A DNA stretch of 31,905 nucleotides. Source: Alkalibaculum bacchi. GTDB taxonomy: Bacteria > Bacillota > Clostridia > Eubacteriales > Alkalibacteraceae. The position numbers were made by a program, and so were the translations under genes. The DNA is taken from assembly GCF_937875145.1 (NCBI RefSeq), contig NZ_CALNCS010000240.1:1-31905 (forward strand), written 5' to 3'. Positions 23,708 to 31,903 of the stretch are shown in pieces. Numbering within the stretch: the stretch's first letter is position 1; every line of letters begins with the position of its first letter. The notes beneath the pieces were generated by a model, which saw only the letters and a list, made by a program, of their open reading frames with translations, did no database searches and was not told the origin of the DNA.

Positions 23708-24949
23708 ATGAACAAATATACAATTGATGGTTTTAATGATATACACTACAACGAATTGAAAGTCTATGACTTTATAAGAGATACTATGGAAAATACCATG
23801 CGGTCTTACGGATACAGGCAAGTGCTTACTCCCTCCTTTGAATCTTACGATATGTACAATATTGATGGGGCTTTTCCGAGAAGTAAAATGTTTAAGCTCA
23901 TTGGAAACGATGGAAAAGTATTGGTTTTAAGGCCAGATGCTACGATTCCTATTGCCCGTATGGCAGCTAGCAGGTATCGAAATAGTCAAGAAGTATTGAA
24001 ATTTGGATACATCACTAATATTTTTCGAGATTCTTCCTCTACGACGGATTTTAGAAAAGAATTTATGCAAGCTGGTATAGAATATATGGGAAATTCTTTG
24101 CCAGACTGCGATGGAGAAATTATTGCCTTATCGATTAACATCCTTAAGGAATTAGGTATTAAAAAAATCCACATAGACATGGGAAATGTAACTTTCCTAA
24201 ATGGGCTTTTTGATGAAATTCAAATTGAAGTAATAGAAAAAGTAAAAATACTAAGCTATATTGAAAACAAAAATATTGGGGAATTAAAAGCCTATTTAGA
24301 TTCCATTGAGGTATCAAAAGAAATCAGCCAAATTTTATGTCATGTTCCTATGCTCTTTGGAAAGTTTAAAGATACTGTAAATCAAGCAAAAAAATTATGC
24401 ATTAACCAAAAGATGACTGCTGCTTTAAATACTATGGAAGAAACGTATGAAATCATAAATTCCTATGGTTATGAAGATTATATATTTATTGACTTAGGTT
24501 TTACCAATCAATTTAATTATTACTCTGGTTTAATCTTTAAGGGCTACATTAATGGCATCGGAGAAGCTATTCTTTCTGGAGGAAGATACGATACACTATC
24601 CTCTACTTTTGGTGTGAATCGCCCAGCTAGTGGTTTTGGTATTAATATAAGCCTGCTTATGGATACTTTAATAAATAGATCTGATGAAAAAGACGATTAT
24701 AATATACTCTTCTTATACGATGATAATAAAAGAAGAGAATCTTTAAATCTAGCAAGAAAGCTCAGAAGTCAGGGAATTATCGTAGATTATATTCATAGTT
24801 CTCTTGAAGAGGGTATAAAAAAGGAGAATTATAAGTATATTTTAAAATGTATAGATAATTCTTTTGAGCTTTCTACTAAAACAGATAAGCAATTATTACG
24901 TGAAGAAGAGATTTTAACTAAATTGAAGGAGGCCAAATTATGTATTTAA
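23708..24949 (+). CDS. hisZ: ATP phosphoribosyltransferase regulatory subunit
   Basis: HisZ is a histidyl-tRNA-synthetase-like protein that lacks aminoacylation and partners the short HisG to form the first enzyme of histidine synthesis. 413 residues from the ATG at 23708, preceded by GGTGGAGG; a GTG at 23696 is inside that ribosome site. Class II synthetase motifs are recognisable: QVLTPSFESYD, FRDSSSTTDFRKEFMQAGIE and ILSGGRYDTLSSTFG. The C-terminal anticodon-type region is reduced. It overlaps hisG by 10 bases. Confidence 0.92.
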   Translation: MNKYTIDGFNDIHYNELKVYDFIRDTMENTMRSYGYRQVLTPSFESYDMYNIDGAFPRSKMFKLIGNDGKVLVLRPDATIPIARMAASRYRNSQEVLKFGYITNIFRDSSSTTDFRKEFMQAGIEYMGNSLPDCDGEIIALSINILKELGIKKIHIDMGNVTFLNGLFDEIQIEVIEKVKILSYIENKNIGELKAYLDSIEVSKEISQILCHVPMLFGKFKDTVNQAKKLCINQKMTAALNTMEETYEIINSYGYEDYIFIDLGFTNQFNYYSGLIFKGYINGIGEAILSGGRYDTLSSTFGVNRPASGFGINISLLMDTLINRSDEKDDYNILFLYDDNKRRESLNLARKLRSQGIIVDYIHSSLEEGIKKENYKYILKCIDNSFELSTKTDKQLLREEEILTKLKEAKLCI

Positions 24950-25581
24950 ATATCGCCTTAGCAAAAGGCCGAGTAGCTAAAACAGCTATGGATAATCTTA
25001 TATCATGTGGCTTCCAGTTTAAGGATTACTCTCTAGAAAGCAGAAAGCTTATTTTTTCTGATGATGAAAAAAAGGTCAAAATTACTTTAGTCAAATCCCC
25101 TGATGTACCTGTATATGTTGAAAAAGGCGCTGCAGATATTGGTATTGTAGGTAAGGATATTTTATTAGAAGAAAATTACAATGTATACGAACTCTTAAAG
25201 TTAAAAGTAGGCAAATGCAAGATGTGCATTGCTGGCTTTAAAGATAAAGTACCAGATTATTCAAAAAAGGTTATAGTAGGAACAAAATACCCTGTTATTA
25301 CAAAAAACCACTTTGATCAAATAGGTGTATTAACGGATATTGTAAAATTAAATGGCTCTGTAGAATTAGCTCCTATTATAGGTTTATCTGATATTATTGT
25401 AGATATTGTAGAAAGTGGAGGCACTCTAAAAGAAAATGGATTAGTAGTGCATGAATCTATACTAGATATTAGCGCTCGGTTGATTGCCAATACGGTGAGT
25501 CTAAAGACAAAATTTGACCAAATTCAAAAGGTCATTGACTCTTTAGATCCTATAATAGAAAGAGGGCCTGTAAATGAATAA
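24940..25581 (+). CDS. hisG: ATP phosphoribosyltransferase, short form
   Basis: Catalyses condensation of ATP and PRPP, the committed step. 213 residues, the short form lacking the C-terminal ACT-like regulatory domain, consistent with the adjacent hisZ. Typical segments are IALAKGRVAKTAMDNL, PDVPVYVEKGAADIGIVGKD and the PRPP-binding stretch ending IVDIVESGGTLKENGL. AAGGAGG precedes the ATG. It overlaps hisZ by 10 bases and hisD by 8, so the three are probably translationally coupled. Confidence 0.96.
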   Translation: MYLNIALAKGRVAKTAMDNLISCGFQFKDYSLESRKLIFSDDEKKVKITLVKSPDVPVYVEKGAADIGIVGKDILLEENYNVYELLKLKVGKCKMCIAGFKDKVPDYSKKVIVGTKYPVITKNHFDQIGVLTDIVKLNGSVELAPIIGLSDIIVDIVESGGTLKENGLVVHESILDISARLIANTVSLKTKFDQIQKVIDSLDPIIERGPVNE

Positions 25582-26866
25582 GTATTTTCTAAAGAAACAG
25601 GATCTTATTCAATCTAATATTGATAAGATTTTAAATAGAGTAGAAGATGAAAACAATAAAGTAGAAATTGCTGTAAAAGATATTATAGAAAGAGTTAAAA
25701 AGGATGGCGATGCTGCTCTAATCTCCTATACAAAAGAGTTTGACAAGGTAGAATTATCTCAACTTAAAGTAACAGACGAAGAGATTGAAGAAGCCTTTAA
25801 GCAAACGGAGCCAGGTTTTATTAGGGTTTTAGAAGAGGCAAAAGGAAATATCATCCAGTTTCACAAGTGCCAAGTTCAAGAGACATGGAAAAAAGAGTTT
25901 TCTAGTGGTGTTGTCCTAGGGCAAAAGGTTACACCTATTCCAAGAGTAGGCTTATACGTACCTGGTGGCAAGGGAGGGTACCCTTCAACAGTTCTTATGG
26001 ATGCTATACCAGCAATGGTTGCAGGTGTAGATTCTATAGCTCTCATTACTCCACCAAATTCAGAAGGTAAAGTCAACTCTGATATCTTAGCAGCAGCTCG
26101 TGTTGCAGGTATTACTGAAATATACAAGGTAGGTGGAGCTCAGGGCATTGCAGCTCTTGCCTATGGCACAGAAACCATTCCAGCAGTAAATAAAATCGTA
26201 GGTCCAGGAAATATATTCGTAGCTACAGCAAAAAAGCTGGTCTTTGGTAAAGTAGATATTGATATGATCGCTGGGCCAAGTGAGATATGCATTATAGCCA
26301 ATTCTTCTAATAATCCTGTGTTTATTGCAGCAGATATGCTCTCTCAAGCAGAACACGATGAAATGGCAAGTTCCTTCTTAATTACTACAGATGAATCTCT
26401 TGCAGATAAAGTATCTCTTGAAGTAGAAAGGCAATTAGAGCTTCTTCCACGTAAGGAGATTATCAAAAAATCCATACAAAACAATGGAAAAATATTTGTA
26501 GTGGAGACTTTAGAGGACGCCATTGAACTATCTAATATAATTGCTCCTGAACACTTAGAGGTTATGGTAGAGGAACCTTTTCATTACTTAGATTTCATTA
26601 AAAATGCAGGTGCTATTTTTCTTGGAGAGTATACTCCAGAACCTGTTGGAGATTATTTTGCAGGGCCAAATCACACCCTCCCTACTTCTGGAACATCAAA
26701 ATTTTCTTCTCCATTAGGAGTATATGACTTCGTAAAAAAATCTAGTATTATCTTTTATGAAAAGAAAAGCTTAGAAAATATTAAGGATCAAGTCATCCAA
26801 TTTGCACAAAGAGAAGGCTTTGATGCTCATGGAAATACAATTAAAGTTCGATTTGAAGAAAACTAA
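25574..26866 (+). CDS. hisD: Histidinol dehydrogenase
   Basis: Zinc, NAD-dependent enzyme oxidising L-histidinol to L-histidine in two steps. 430 residues, normal length. The signature region runs through MIAGPSEICIIAN and LSQAEHDEMASS; the general-base pair is in IAPEHLEVM; GPNHTLPTSGTSKF is the conserved C-terminal segment. It overlaps hisG by 8 bases and is followed by hisB after 12 bases. Confidence 0.97.
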   Translation: MNKYFLKKQDLIQSNIDKILNRVEDENNKVEIAVKDIIERVKKDGDAALISYTKEFDKVELSQLKVTDEEIEEAFKQTEPGFIRVLEEAKGNIIQFHKCQVQETWKKEFSSGVVLGQKVTPIPRVGLYVPGGKGGYPSTVLMDAIPAMVAGVDSIALITPPNSEGKVNSDILAAARVAGITEIYKVGGAQGIAALAYGTETIPAVNKIVGPGNIFVATAKKLVFGKVDIDMIAGPSEICIIANSSNNPVFIAADMLSQAEHDEMASSFLITTDESLADKVSLEVERQLELLPRKEIIKKSIQNNGKIFVVETLEDAIELSNIIAPEHLEVMVEEPFHYLDFIKNAGAIFLGEYTPEPVGDYFAGPNHTLPTSGTSKFSSPLGVYDFVKKSSIIFYEKKSLENIKDQVIQFAQREGFDAHGNTIKVRFEEN

Positions 26867-26878
26867 GGAGATTTATTT

Positions 26879-27463
26879 ATGAGAAAAAGCACGATTAAAC
26901 GAAAAACAGGAGAAACAGATATATCCTTTTCTATAATCCTAGATGGAAGTGGAAAATGCAACTGTACAACTGGGATCGGGTTCTTTGATCACATGATGAA
27001 CCTATTTGCAAGACACGGCTCCTTTGATATTGATTTGTCCTGTAATGGAGACTTAGAGGTGGACAATCACCATTCTATTGAAGATATAGGAATTGCTATG
27101 GGCAACGCTTTAAAAGAAGCTCTAGGAGATAAAGGTGGCATTAAAAGATATGGTACCTTTTACTGCCCAATGGATGAAGCCTTAACGCGAGTTTCCTTAG
27201 ACTTAAGTGGAAGAGGATACCTGGTGTATCAAGTAGATCTAAATAGAGATTATTGTGGAGATTTTGAGACAGATTCTCTAAAAGAATTCTTATATGGATT
27301 TGCTATAAACGGTGGTTTAAACTTACACATAAGCAATCTATATGGAGAAAACACACATCATATTATCGAATCTATTTTTAAAGCTTTAGGGAGAGCTTTA
27401 AGAGAAGCTTGTGAAATCATTGATACAAGTGGTGCAATTCCTTCCACAAAAGGCTCACTATAA
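26879..27463 (+). CDS. hisB: Imidazoleglycerol-phosphate dehydratase
   Basis: Manganese enzyme converting IGP to imidazole acetol phosphate. 194 residues, the monofunctional form with no histidinol-phosphatase fusion. The metal-binding repeats are FFDHMMNLFARHG and EVDNHHSIEDIGIAMG, with the second half-site in the segment around THHIIESIFKALGRALREA. AAGGAG precedes the ATG. It sits between hisD and hisH with short gaps. Confidence 0.96.
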   Translation: MRKSTIKRKTGETDISFSIILDGSGKCNCTTGIGFFDHMMNLFARHGSFDIDLSCNGDLEVDNHHSIEDIGIAMGNALKEALGDKGGIKRYGTFYCPMDEALTRVSLDLSGRGYLVYQVDLNRDYCGDFETDSLKEFLYGFAINGGLNLHISNLYGENTHHIIESIFKALGRALREACEIIDTSGAIPSTKGSL

Positions 27464-27473
27464 GGAGGATAAA

Positions 27474-28082
27474 ATGATAGCAGTTGTTGACTATGGAGTA
27501 GGGAATTTAAAAAATGTATATACTGCCTTAAAGAAACTAGGCTTAGAAGTAACAATTACCTCTGATCTTTATAAAATTGATGATGCCGATGCCATTGTAT
27601 TACCTGGCGTTGGTGCCTTTAAAGATGCTATGGACAATTTAGTTAAATACGATTTAGTCTCCTCTTTAGAGAAAAATGTAAAAAAGGGAAAACCCTTGTT
27701 AGGTATTTGCCTGGGGATGCAATTATTATTTGAAAAAAGTTACGAAGACGGTTCTTGGGATGGTTTAAGTTTTTTAGAAGGAGAGGTCGTTCGCTTTTCA
27801 AATGATGTAAAAGTGCCTCACATGGGTTGGAATAGCTTATGTAGGAACAAGGAACATAAGCTGACCTCTAATATTGATGAGGGAGAATACGTATACTTTG
27901 TCCATTCTTATTATTTGCAGACAAAGCGATTTGTAGACGACGTGCTCCTCTACTGTGATTACGGGGTAAAAGTCCCTGCAGTAGTGGCAAAAGACAATGT
28001 ATATGGCATGCAATTTCATCCTGAAAAGAGCAGCACTACCGGCATAAAGTTACTAGAAAATTTTAAGGAGCTGATAAAATGA
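27474..28082 (+). CDS. hisH: Imidazole glycerol phosphate synthase, glutaminase subunit
   Basis: Class I glutamine amidotransferase that passes ammonia to HisF. 202 residues from the ATG at 27474, which follows AAGGAGG; a longer frame begins inside hisB and has no ribosome site. The triad is C79 (GICLGMQL), H182 and E184 (QFHPEKS). The oxyanion segment PGVGAF is at 44-49. It overlaps hisA by four bases (ATGA). Confidence 0.96.
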   Translation: MIAVVDYGVGNLKNVYTALKKLGLEVTITSDLYKIDDADAIVLPGVGAFKDAMDNLVKYDLVSSLEKNVKKGKPLLGICLGMQLLFEKSYEDGSWDGLSFLEGEVVRFSNDVKVPHMGWNSLCRNKEHKLTSNIDEGEYVYFVHSYYLQTKRFVDDVLLYCDYGVKVPAVVAKDNVYGMQFHPEKSSTTGIKLLENFKELIK

Positions 28083-28801
28083 TTGTACTTCCAGCTATCG
28101 ATATAAAAGGCGGAAAGTGTGTTCGCCTAAAACAAGGAATTTTTGATCAAGAAACCTCTTACTATGATGACCCAGTATTTGTGGCAAAAATGTGGGAGGA
28201 GAAGGGTGCAAAATACCTACACATTGTAGATTTAGATGGAGCCTTTAGCGGAGACCAAATAAATGTAAAGATTATTGAGCAGATCGCAAAATCTGTAAAT
28301 ATTCCCATTGAAGTAGGCGGAGGGATTCGCACAAAAGAGGCTATCGCAAAATATATAGACATAGGTGCAAGTAGAGTTATCTTAGGCACTAAGGCTGTAG
28401 AAGATATGAATTTCGTTAAAGAGGTCTGTGACTTGTACCCTGGTAAAATTGCCGTGTCTGTTGATGCAAAAGGAGACTATGTGGCAGTCAAAGGTTGGGT
28501 GGAGACCAGTGAAGTTCAAGCGTTGCCATTTTGTGAAGAGTTAGTAGAAGCTGGAGTGTCTACTATTGTATACACAGATATTTCAAGAGATGGTATGTTA
28601 AGCGGACCAAATTTAGAAATGCTTAAAAAGTTAAACGAGACAATAGATGCAGACTTTATCGCTTCTGGTGGAGTCGCTAATATTCAGAATATAAAAGATC
28701 TTATAAACTTAGATTTGTATGGAGCCATTACGGGAAAAGCTTTGTATGAGGAGACACTTACTATGGAGGAAATCAATGCAGTTCTAGGTTCTACGTTGTA
28801 A
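28079..28801 (+). CDS. hisA: ProFAR isomerase
   Basis: TIM-barrel isomerase of the fourth histidine step. 240 residues. The catalytic aspartates are D8 (AIDIKGGK) and D129 (SVDAKG); phosphate-binding loops GGGIRTKE and ASGGVAN are present. The last codons (from about 28781, encoding VLGSTL, plus the stop) match the intergenic repeat found after the PTS IIB gene, so the native C-terminal end seems to have been replaced by repeat sequence without harming the barrel. It is followed by a 334-base repeat-filled gap before hisF, the only large gap in the operon. Confidence 0.95.
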   Translation: MIVLPAIDIKGGKCVRLKQGIFDQETSYYDDPVFVAKMWEEKGAKYLHIVDLDGAFSGDQINVKIIEQIAKSVNIPIEVGGGIRTKEAIAKYIDIGASRVILGTKAVEDMNFVKEVCDLYPGKIAVSVDAKGDYVAVKGWVETSEVQALPFCEELVEAGVSTIVYTDISRDGMLSGPNLEMLKKLNETIDADFIASGGVANIQNIKDLINLDLYGAITGKALYEETLTMEEINAVLGSTL

Positions 28802-29071
28802 GTTCTAAGTAAAAGCTATGAGGTGACTAGATAATTGCTGATGGGTTGATCAGTTGGTTCGTTGGACGGTTGGACGGGAAAAAGCTTTAAAGCGGAAAGC
28901 GGAACTTTTCGTATTTAGTTTTTTGCTTTATAGATTTTATGTGGCGTGTAGTTTGTATAGTGAGATCCTTCGCTTCGCTCCAGGATGACTCCTGACGGAG
29001 CTTAAGCTTTTTCTCACCGAAGGTGAGTTGGCTTTTGCTGACCACCTGACCACCCGACCAGCTGACCACCT
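28781..29071. repeat. Composite intergenic repeat in the hisA-hisF gap
   Basis: Modules in order: the GTTCTAGG/GTTCTACG segment overlapping the hisA end (28781-28814); a GGTTGGACGG-type stretch (about 28843-28877); GATCCTTCGCTTCGCTCC then AGGATGAC (28964-28989); a CTCACC-GAA-GGTGAG hairpin (29013-29027); and a CTGACCACC-rich stretch (29036-29071) roughly complementary to the second module. The last three match the copy after hisIE. No protein is evident. From 29072 to 29135 only AT-rich sequence and the hisF ribosome site AAGGAGA are seen. Confidence 0.65.
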
Positions 29072-29135
29072 CATAACTGATAACGCATAATTAAATACAA
29101 CACTTCACTACTTTATAAATAAGGAGATATAAACC

Positions 29136-29900
29136 ATGTTAACCAAAAGAATCATTCCCTGTTTAGATGTAGATCACGGTAGAGTCGTCAAGGGAAAGAA
29201 GTTTAAGGACATTCAAGATGTAGCGGATCCTGTTGAATTAGGCAAATATTATTCAGACCAATGTGCAGATGAGCTGGTCTTTTATGATATTACAGCCTCT
29301 AATGAAGATAGAGATATTTTTATAAATATTGTAGAAAAGGTAGCAGAAAACATCAATATCCCCTTTACAATAGGTGGTGGCATACGGAAGGTAGAGGACT
29401 TTAGAAAAGTGCTCTTAGCAGGAGCAGATAAGGTGTCTGTGAACTCTGCTGCAGTAAAAAACCCTGACCTTATTAAAGAAGCTGCTTTAAAATTTGGAAG
29501 TCAATGCGTAGTCCTCTCCATTGACGCTAAGAGAAATGATAAAGGCTCTTGGGATGTATACGTAAAAGGGGGGCGAGAAAATACTGAAATTGATGCTATT
29601 GAATGGGCGAAACAAGGTGAGCTTTTAGGGGCAGGGGAAATTTGCATTAACTCTATTGACGCAGACGGAGTAAAACAGGGGTATGACCTTGAACTAAATC
29701 AAAAATTATCTCAACTCCTAAATATCCCTATTATCGCCTCTGGTGGAGCAGGAAATAAAGTTCACTTTCAAGAAGTACTAGAATGTGGTGCAGATGCTGC
29801 ACTAGCTGCCTCTGTATTTCACTATAAAGAAATACCTATACCAGATTTAAAAGAGTACTTACACAGTAAAAATATACCCGTTAGGAGATGTAATAAATAA
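29136..29900 (+). CDS. hisF: Imidazole glycerol phosphate synthase, cyclase subunit
   Basis: TIM-barrel cyclase that uses ammonia from HisH to make IGP and AICAR, the latter feeding purine synthesis. 254 residues. Catalytic D11 (CLDVDHGRVVKG) and D130 (LSIDAKRN) are present, as are the phosphate loops TIGGGIRK and ASGGAGN. AAGGAGA precedes the ATG. It is separated from hisA by the repeat-filled gap but shares one base with hisIE (TAATG). Confidence 0.97.
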   Translation: MLTKRIIPCLDVDHGRVVKGKKFKDIQDVADPVELGKYYSDQCADELVFYDITASNEDRDIFINIVEKVAENINIPFTIGGGIRKVEDFRKVLLAGADKVSVNSAAVKNPDLIKEAALKFGSQCVVLSIDAKRNDKGSWDVYVKGGRENTEIDAIEWAKQGELLGAGEICINSIDADGVKQGYDLELNQKLSQLLNIPIIASGGAGNKVHFQEVLECGADAALAASVFHYKEIPIPDLKEYLHSKNIPVRRCNK

Positions 29901-30514
29901 TGGATTTATCCAATATAAAATACGATGAAAAGGGATTAATCCCTGCAATCATCCAAGACGTAAACACAAATGAAGTACTAATGATGGCATACATGAACGA
30001 AGAATCTTTGAAGAAGACCATGGAAACGAATAAAACGTGGTTTTACAGCAGAAGCAGACAAAACCTCTGGAATAAAGGGGAAACCTCAGGAAATTTTCAG
30101 GATGTAAGGAGCATTTCCTACGACTGCGATGGCGATACACTCTTAGTTAAAGTAATACCTGAAGGACCAAGTTGTCATACGGGCAATAATTCATGCTTTT
30201 TTAACACCATTGTAGAGGGCGAAAAGACAGAAAGTGCTGCAATACTAAAGCAATTATACAAGACTATAGAAGATCGAAGATCAAACCCTGTGGAAGGTTC
30301 GTATACAAATTACCTTTTTGATAAAGGCATTGACAAGATCCTAAAAAAAGTAGGAGAAGAGAATGCAGAGACAATTATTGCTGCTAAGAACAATTCTAAA
30401 GAAGAGTTAATCTACGAAGCTTCAGACTTAATTTATCACCTATTAGTCCTTTTAGTAAATCAAAGAGTATCTTTAGAGGATATCTTTGGAGAATTAGAAA
30501 AAAGACACAAATAA
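29900..30514 (+). CDS. hisI: Bifunctional PR-AMP cyclohydrolase / PR-ATP pyrophosphatase
   Basis: Fusion protein (HisIE) doing steps two and three of histidine synthesis. 204 residues. The HisI half (about 1-105) has FYSRSRQNLWNKGE, the metal aspartates in YDCDGD (75-80) and cysteines C92 and C99. The HisE half (about 114-204) has the MazG-like acidic helices VGEENAETIIA (151-161) and YEASDLIYH (172-180). AGGAG lies 12 bases before the ATG, which overlaps the hisF stop by one base. It is the last his gene here: no hisC or histidinol-phosphatase gene follows. Confidence 0.95.
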   Translation: MDLSNIKYDEKGLIPAIIQDVNTNEVLMMAYMNEESLKKTMETNKTWFYSRSRQNLWNKGETSGNFQDVRSISYDCDGDTLLVKVIPEGPSCHTGNNSCFFNTIVEGEKTESAAILKQLYKTIEDRRSNPVEGSYTNYLFDKGIDKILKKVGEENAETIIAAKNNSKEELIYEASDLIYHLLVLLVNQRVSLEDIFGELEKRHK

Positions 30515-30695
30515 AGGCGACTATGGCGCATTAGCATCCAGCAACCAGCCATCAGAGTTTTGCGCTACTATGGGGTCAAAAATCCTTCGCTAACGCTCAG
30601 AATGACAGGGTAGTAAAACGGAACGGCCAGGGCGTCGTTCCCTACTTTATCTCGCCTAAAGGCGAGTTTGGTTTTGCTGACCACCTGGCCACCTT
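30515..30695. repeat. Composite intergenic repeat after hisIE
   Basis: Starts at the hisIE stop. Modules: TGGCGCATTAG plus a CCAGCAACCAGCC stretch (30524-30556); ATCCTTCGCTAACGCTC then AGAATGAC (30582-30605); a GC-richer GAACGGCCAGGGCGTCGTTC foldback (30620-30640); a CTCGCC-TAAA-GGCGAG hairpin (30651-30666); and CTGACCACCTGGCCACC (30677-30693). Compared with the hisA-hisF copy, the hairpin arms differ by paired changes (A-T to G-C). The hairpins could also stop his transcription before the convergent trmN6. Confidence 0.65.
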
Positions 30696-30699
30696 AAAT

Positions 30700-31440
30700 T
30701 CACCCATAATATATTCTCAACAACTCATCCGTATACTTACCATCCTCTCCATATATAATAAGAGACTCTTCTACAGTTAATTGGGGTTTCCCGTTTTTTG
30801 CTCCTTCAACTAAAACTAAATTAGCATTTTTCCCCCTTTTAGGATAGATAAGGCGCATACTCTTAGGCTCAATGTGATTTAGCCTCATATGATAAAAAAT
30901 ATCTACAATTCGATCTGCCCTATGAATAAGGATGCACTTTCCTTTATCTTTCATAATCCTACTAGCTGATTTCATAAACTCTTCCATAGACCAGGTAATT
31001 TCATGCCTGGCAATGGCTAAAGCTTTGTTTGAATTGTGAATGCTTTCTCTCATATAGGGAGGATTGGATATGACTGCATCGTACTTATTTCTTATAATTT
31101 CTTCTGGCAAAAATCTCATATCACCATGAAATACATTAATTTTATGATCTAATTTATTTAATTTTATATTTCTTCTTGCTAAATCAGCATAATAATCCTG
31201 AATCTCTAGAGTATCTATAGACTCTCCCACATTATTTGCAGCTAAGAGAATAGGTACTATTCCAGTCCCAGTACCAATATCTATAATATGGCTTTTACTA
31301 TATACTTTACAAGCTACATACCAACTAAGAAGTACAGCATCTGTACCATATCTAAAATGATCTATATTCTGTATTATTTGATAACCCTTAATGTGTAAGT
31401 TATCCACTCTCTCTTGTTCATTTCTCACGAAGTTTTCCAC
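30700..31440 (-). CDS. trmN6: tRNA1(Val) (adenine37-N6)-methyltransferase-like protein
   Basis: Class I SAM-dependent methyltransferase of 246 residues. SAM-binding DIGTGTGI (54-61) and catalytic ISNPPYM (124-130) mark an N6-adenine methyltransferase of the YfiC/YabB/TrmN6 type. The N-terminal segment around NIDHFRYGTDAVLLSWY is characteristic of this group. The start is a GTG at 31440 with GGAAGGG about 13 bases upstream; no in-frame ATG is close, so the exact start is uncertain. In B. subtilis the homologue yabB lies in the same origin-proximal region as rnmV and ksgA. Confidence 0.85.
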   Translation of the reverse strand: MENFVRNEQERVDNLHIKGYQIIQNIDHFRYGTDAVLLSWYVACKVYSKSHIIDIGTGTGIVPILLAANNVGESIDTLEIQDYYADLARRNIKLNKLDHKINVFHGDMRFLPEEIIRNKYDAVISNPPYMRESIHNSNKALAIARHEITWSMEEFMKSASRIMKDKGKCILIHRADRIVDIFYHMRLNHIEPKSMRLIYPKRGKNANLVLVEGAKNGKPQLTVEESLIIYGEDGKYTDELLRIYYG

Positions 31441-31524
31441 AATATTCTCTATACCCTTCCATTTAATTACATTCTATTCTTTGTATTTAGTGTAGAACAA
31501 ACGAACGCCACTAAATATTGTGAT

Positions 31525-31617
31525 TAATCCACATTTGATGCACTTTTGTGCAAAATTTGTGGATAACTTTTATATCGATTTGTCGTTTCATGGTGAATAA
31601 GTCTTATTTTATCCACA
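31525..31617. promoter_or_regulatory. DnaA-box cluster
   Basis: Two perfect DnaA boxes are present: TTATCCACA at 31609-31617 and its reverse complement TGTGGATAA at 31558-31566. A near match, TAATCCACA, lies at 31525-31533. TGCAC-TTTT-GTGCA (around 31539-31552) forms an inverted repeat between them. The spacer between trmN6 and ferredoxin is AT-rich. It is too small and lacks dnaA/dnaN neighbours, so an auxiliary DnaA-binding site is more likely than oriC. Confidence 0.55.
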
Positions 31618-31630
31618 AAAACATCAACAA

Positions 31631-31662
31631 GTAATAAAAAGCGACCTCTATGAGGTCGCCTT
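31631..31662 (-). terminator. Rho-independent terminator of the ferredoxin gene
   Basis: GCGACCTC (31641-31648) and GAGGTCGC (31652-31659) form an 8-bp GC-rich stem with a 3-base loop. On the minus strand it is followed by TTTTTATT. It lies about 18 bases after the ferredoxin stop codon. Confidence 0.85.
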
Positions 31663-31677
31663 TATTGTTTTATTCTA

Positions 31678-31848
31678 TTATTCTGCTTGAGCCGCGTCTA
31701 CAGGACATACATCAGCGCATGAACCACAATCTGTGCAAAGGTCAGCGTTAACTTCGTATATAGACTCTCCTTGACTAATTGCTTCTACTGGACATTCTGA
31801 TTCACAAGAACCACAAGAGATGCAATCTTCACTAATTGTATAAGCCAT
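31678..31848 (-). CDS. 2[4Fe-4S] ferredoxin
   Basis: A 56-residue clostridial-type ferredoxin, a small soluble low-potential electron carrier. Two C-x2-C-x2-C-x3-C-P cluster motifs are present: CISCGSCESECP (C9, C12, C15, C19) and CTDCGSCADVCP (C38, C41, C44, C48). The whole length matches the 55-residue family, including the acidic overall composition. The ATG at 31848 follows AGGAGGTGA. It is monocistronic, with its own terminator. Radical SAM activases such as the one in this window need a low-potential reductant of this kind, but a direct link is only an inference. Confidence 0.95.
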   Translation of the reverse strand: MAYTISEDCISCGSCESECPVEAISQGESIYEVNADLCTDCGSCADVCPVDAAQAE

Positions 31849-31897
31849 TTAAATTCACCTCCTACATATGTAAGGTATGTATCTTATCACTGCTCTT

Positions 31898-31903
31898 ATT
31901 ATA
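31898..31903 (-). promoter_or_regulatory. Probable -10 of the ferredoxin promoter
   Basis: TATAAT on the minus strand, about 50 bases upstream of the ferredoxin ATG. The -35 would lie outside the window. Confidence 0.4.

Noticed and set aside
28802..29135. CRISPR array, suggested by the repeated GACCACC units
   Set aside because: The units are short, irregular and not separated by unique spacers of constant length.
31441..31677. Chromosomal origin oriC
   Set aside because: There are only two perfect DnaA boxes and no dnaA, dnaN or DNA-unwinding element pattern; an auxiliary site is more likely.
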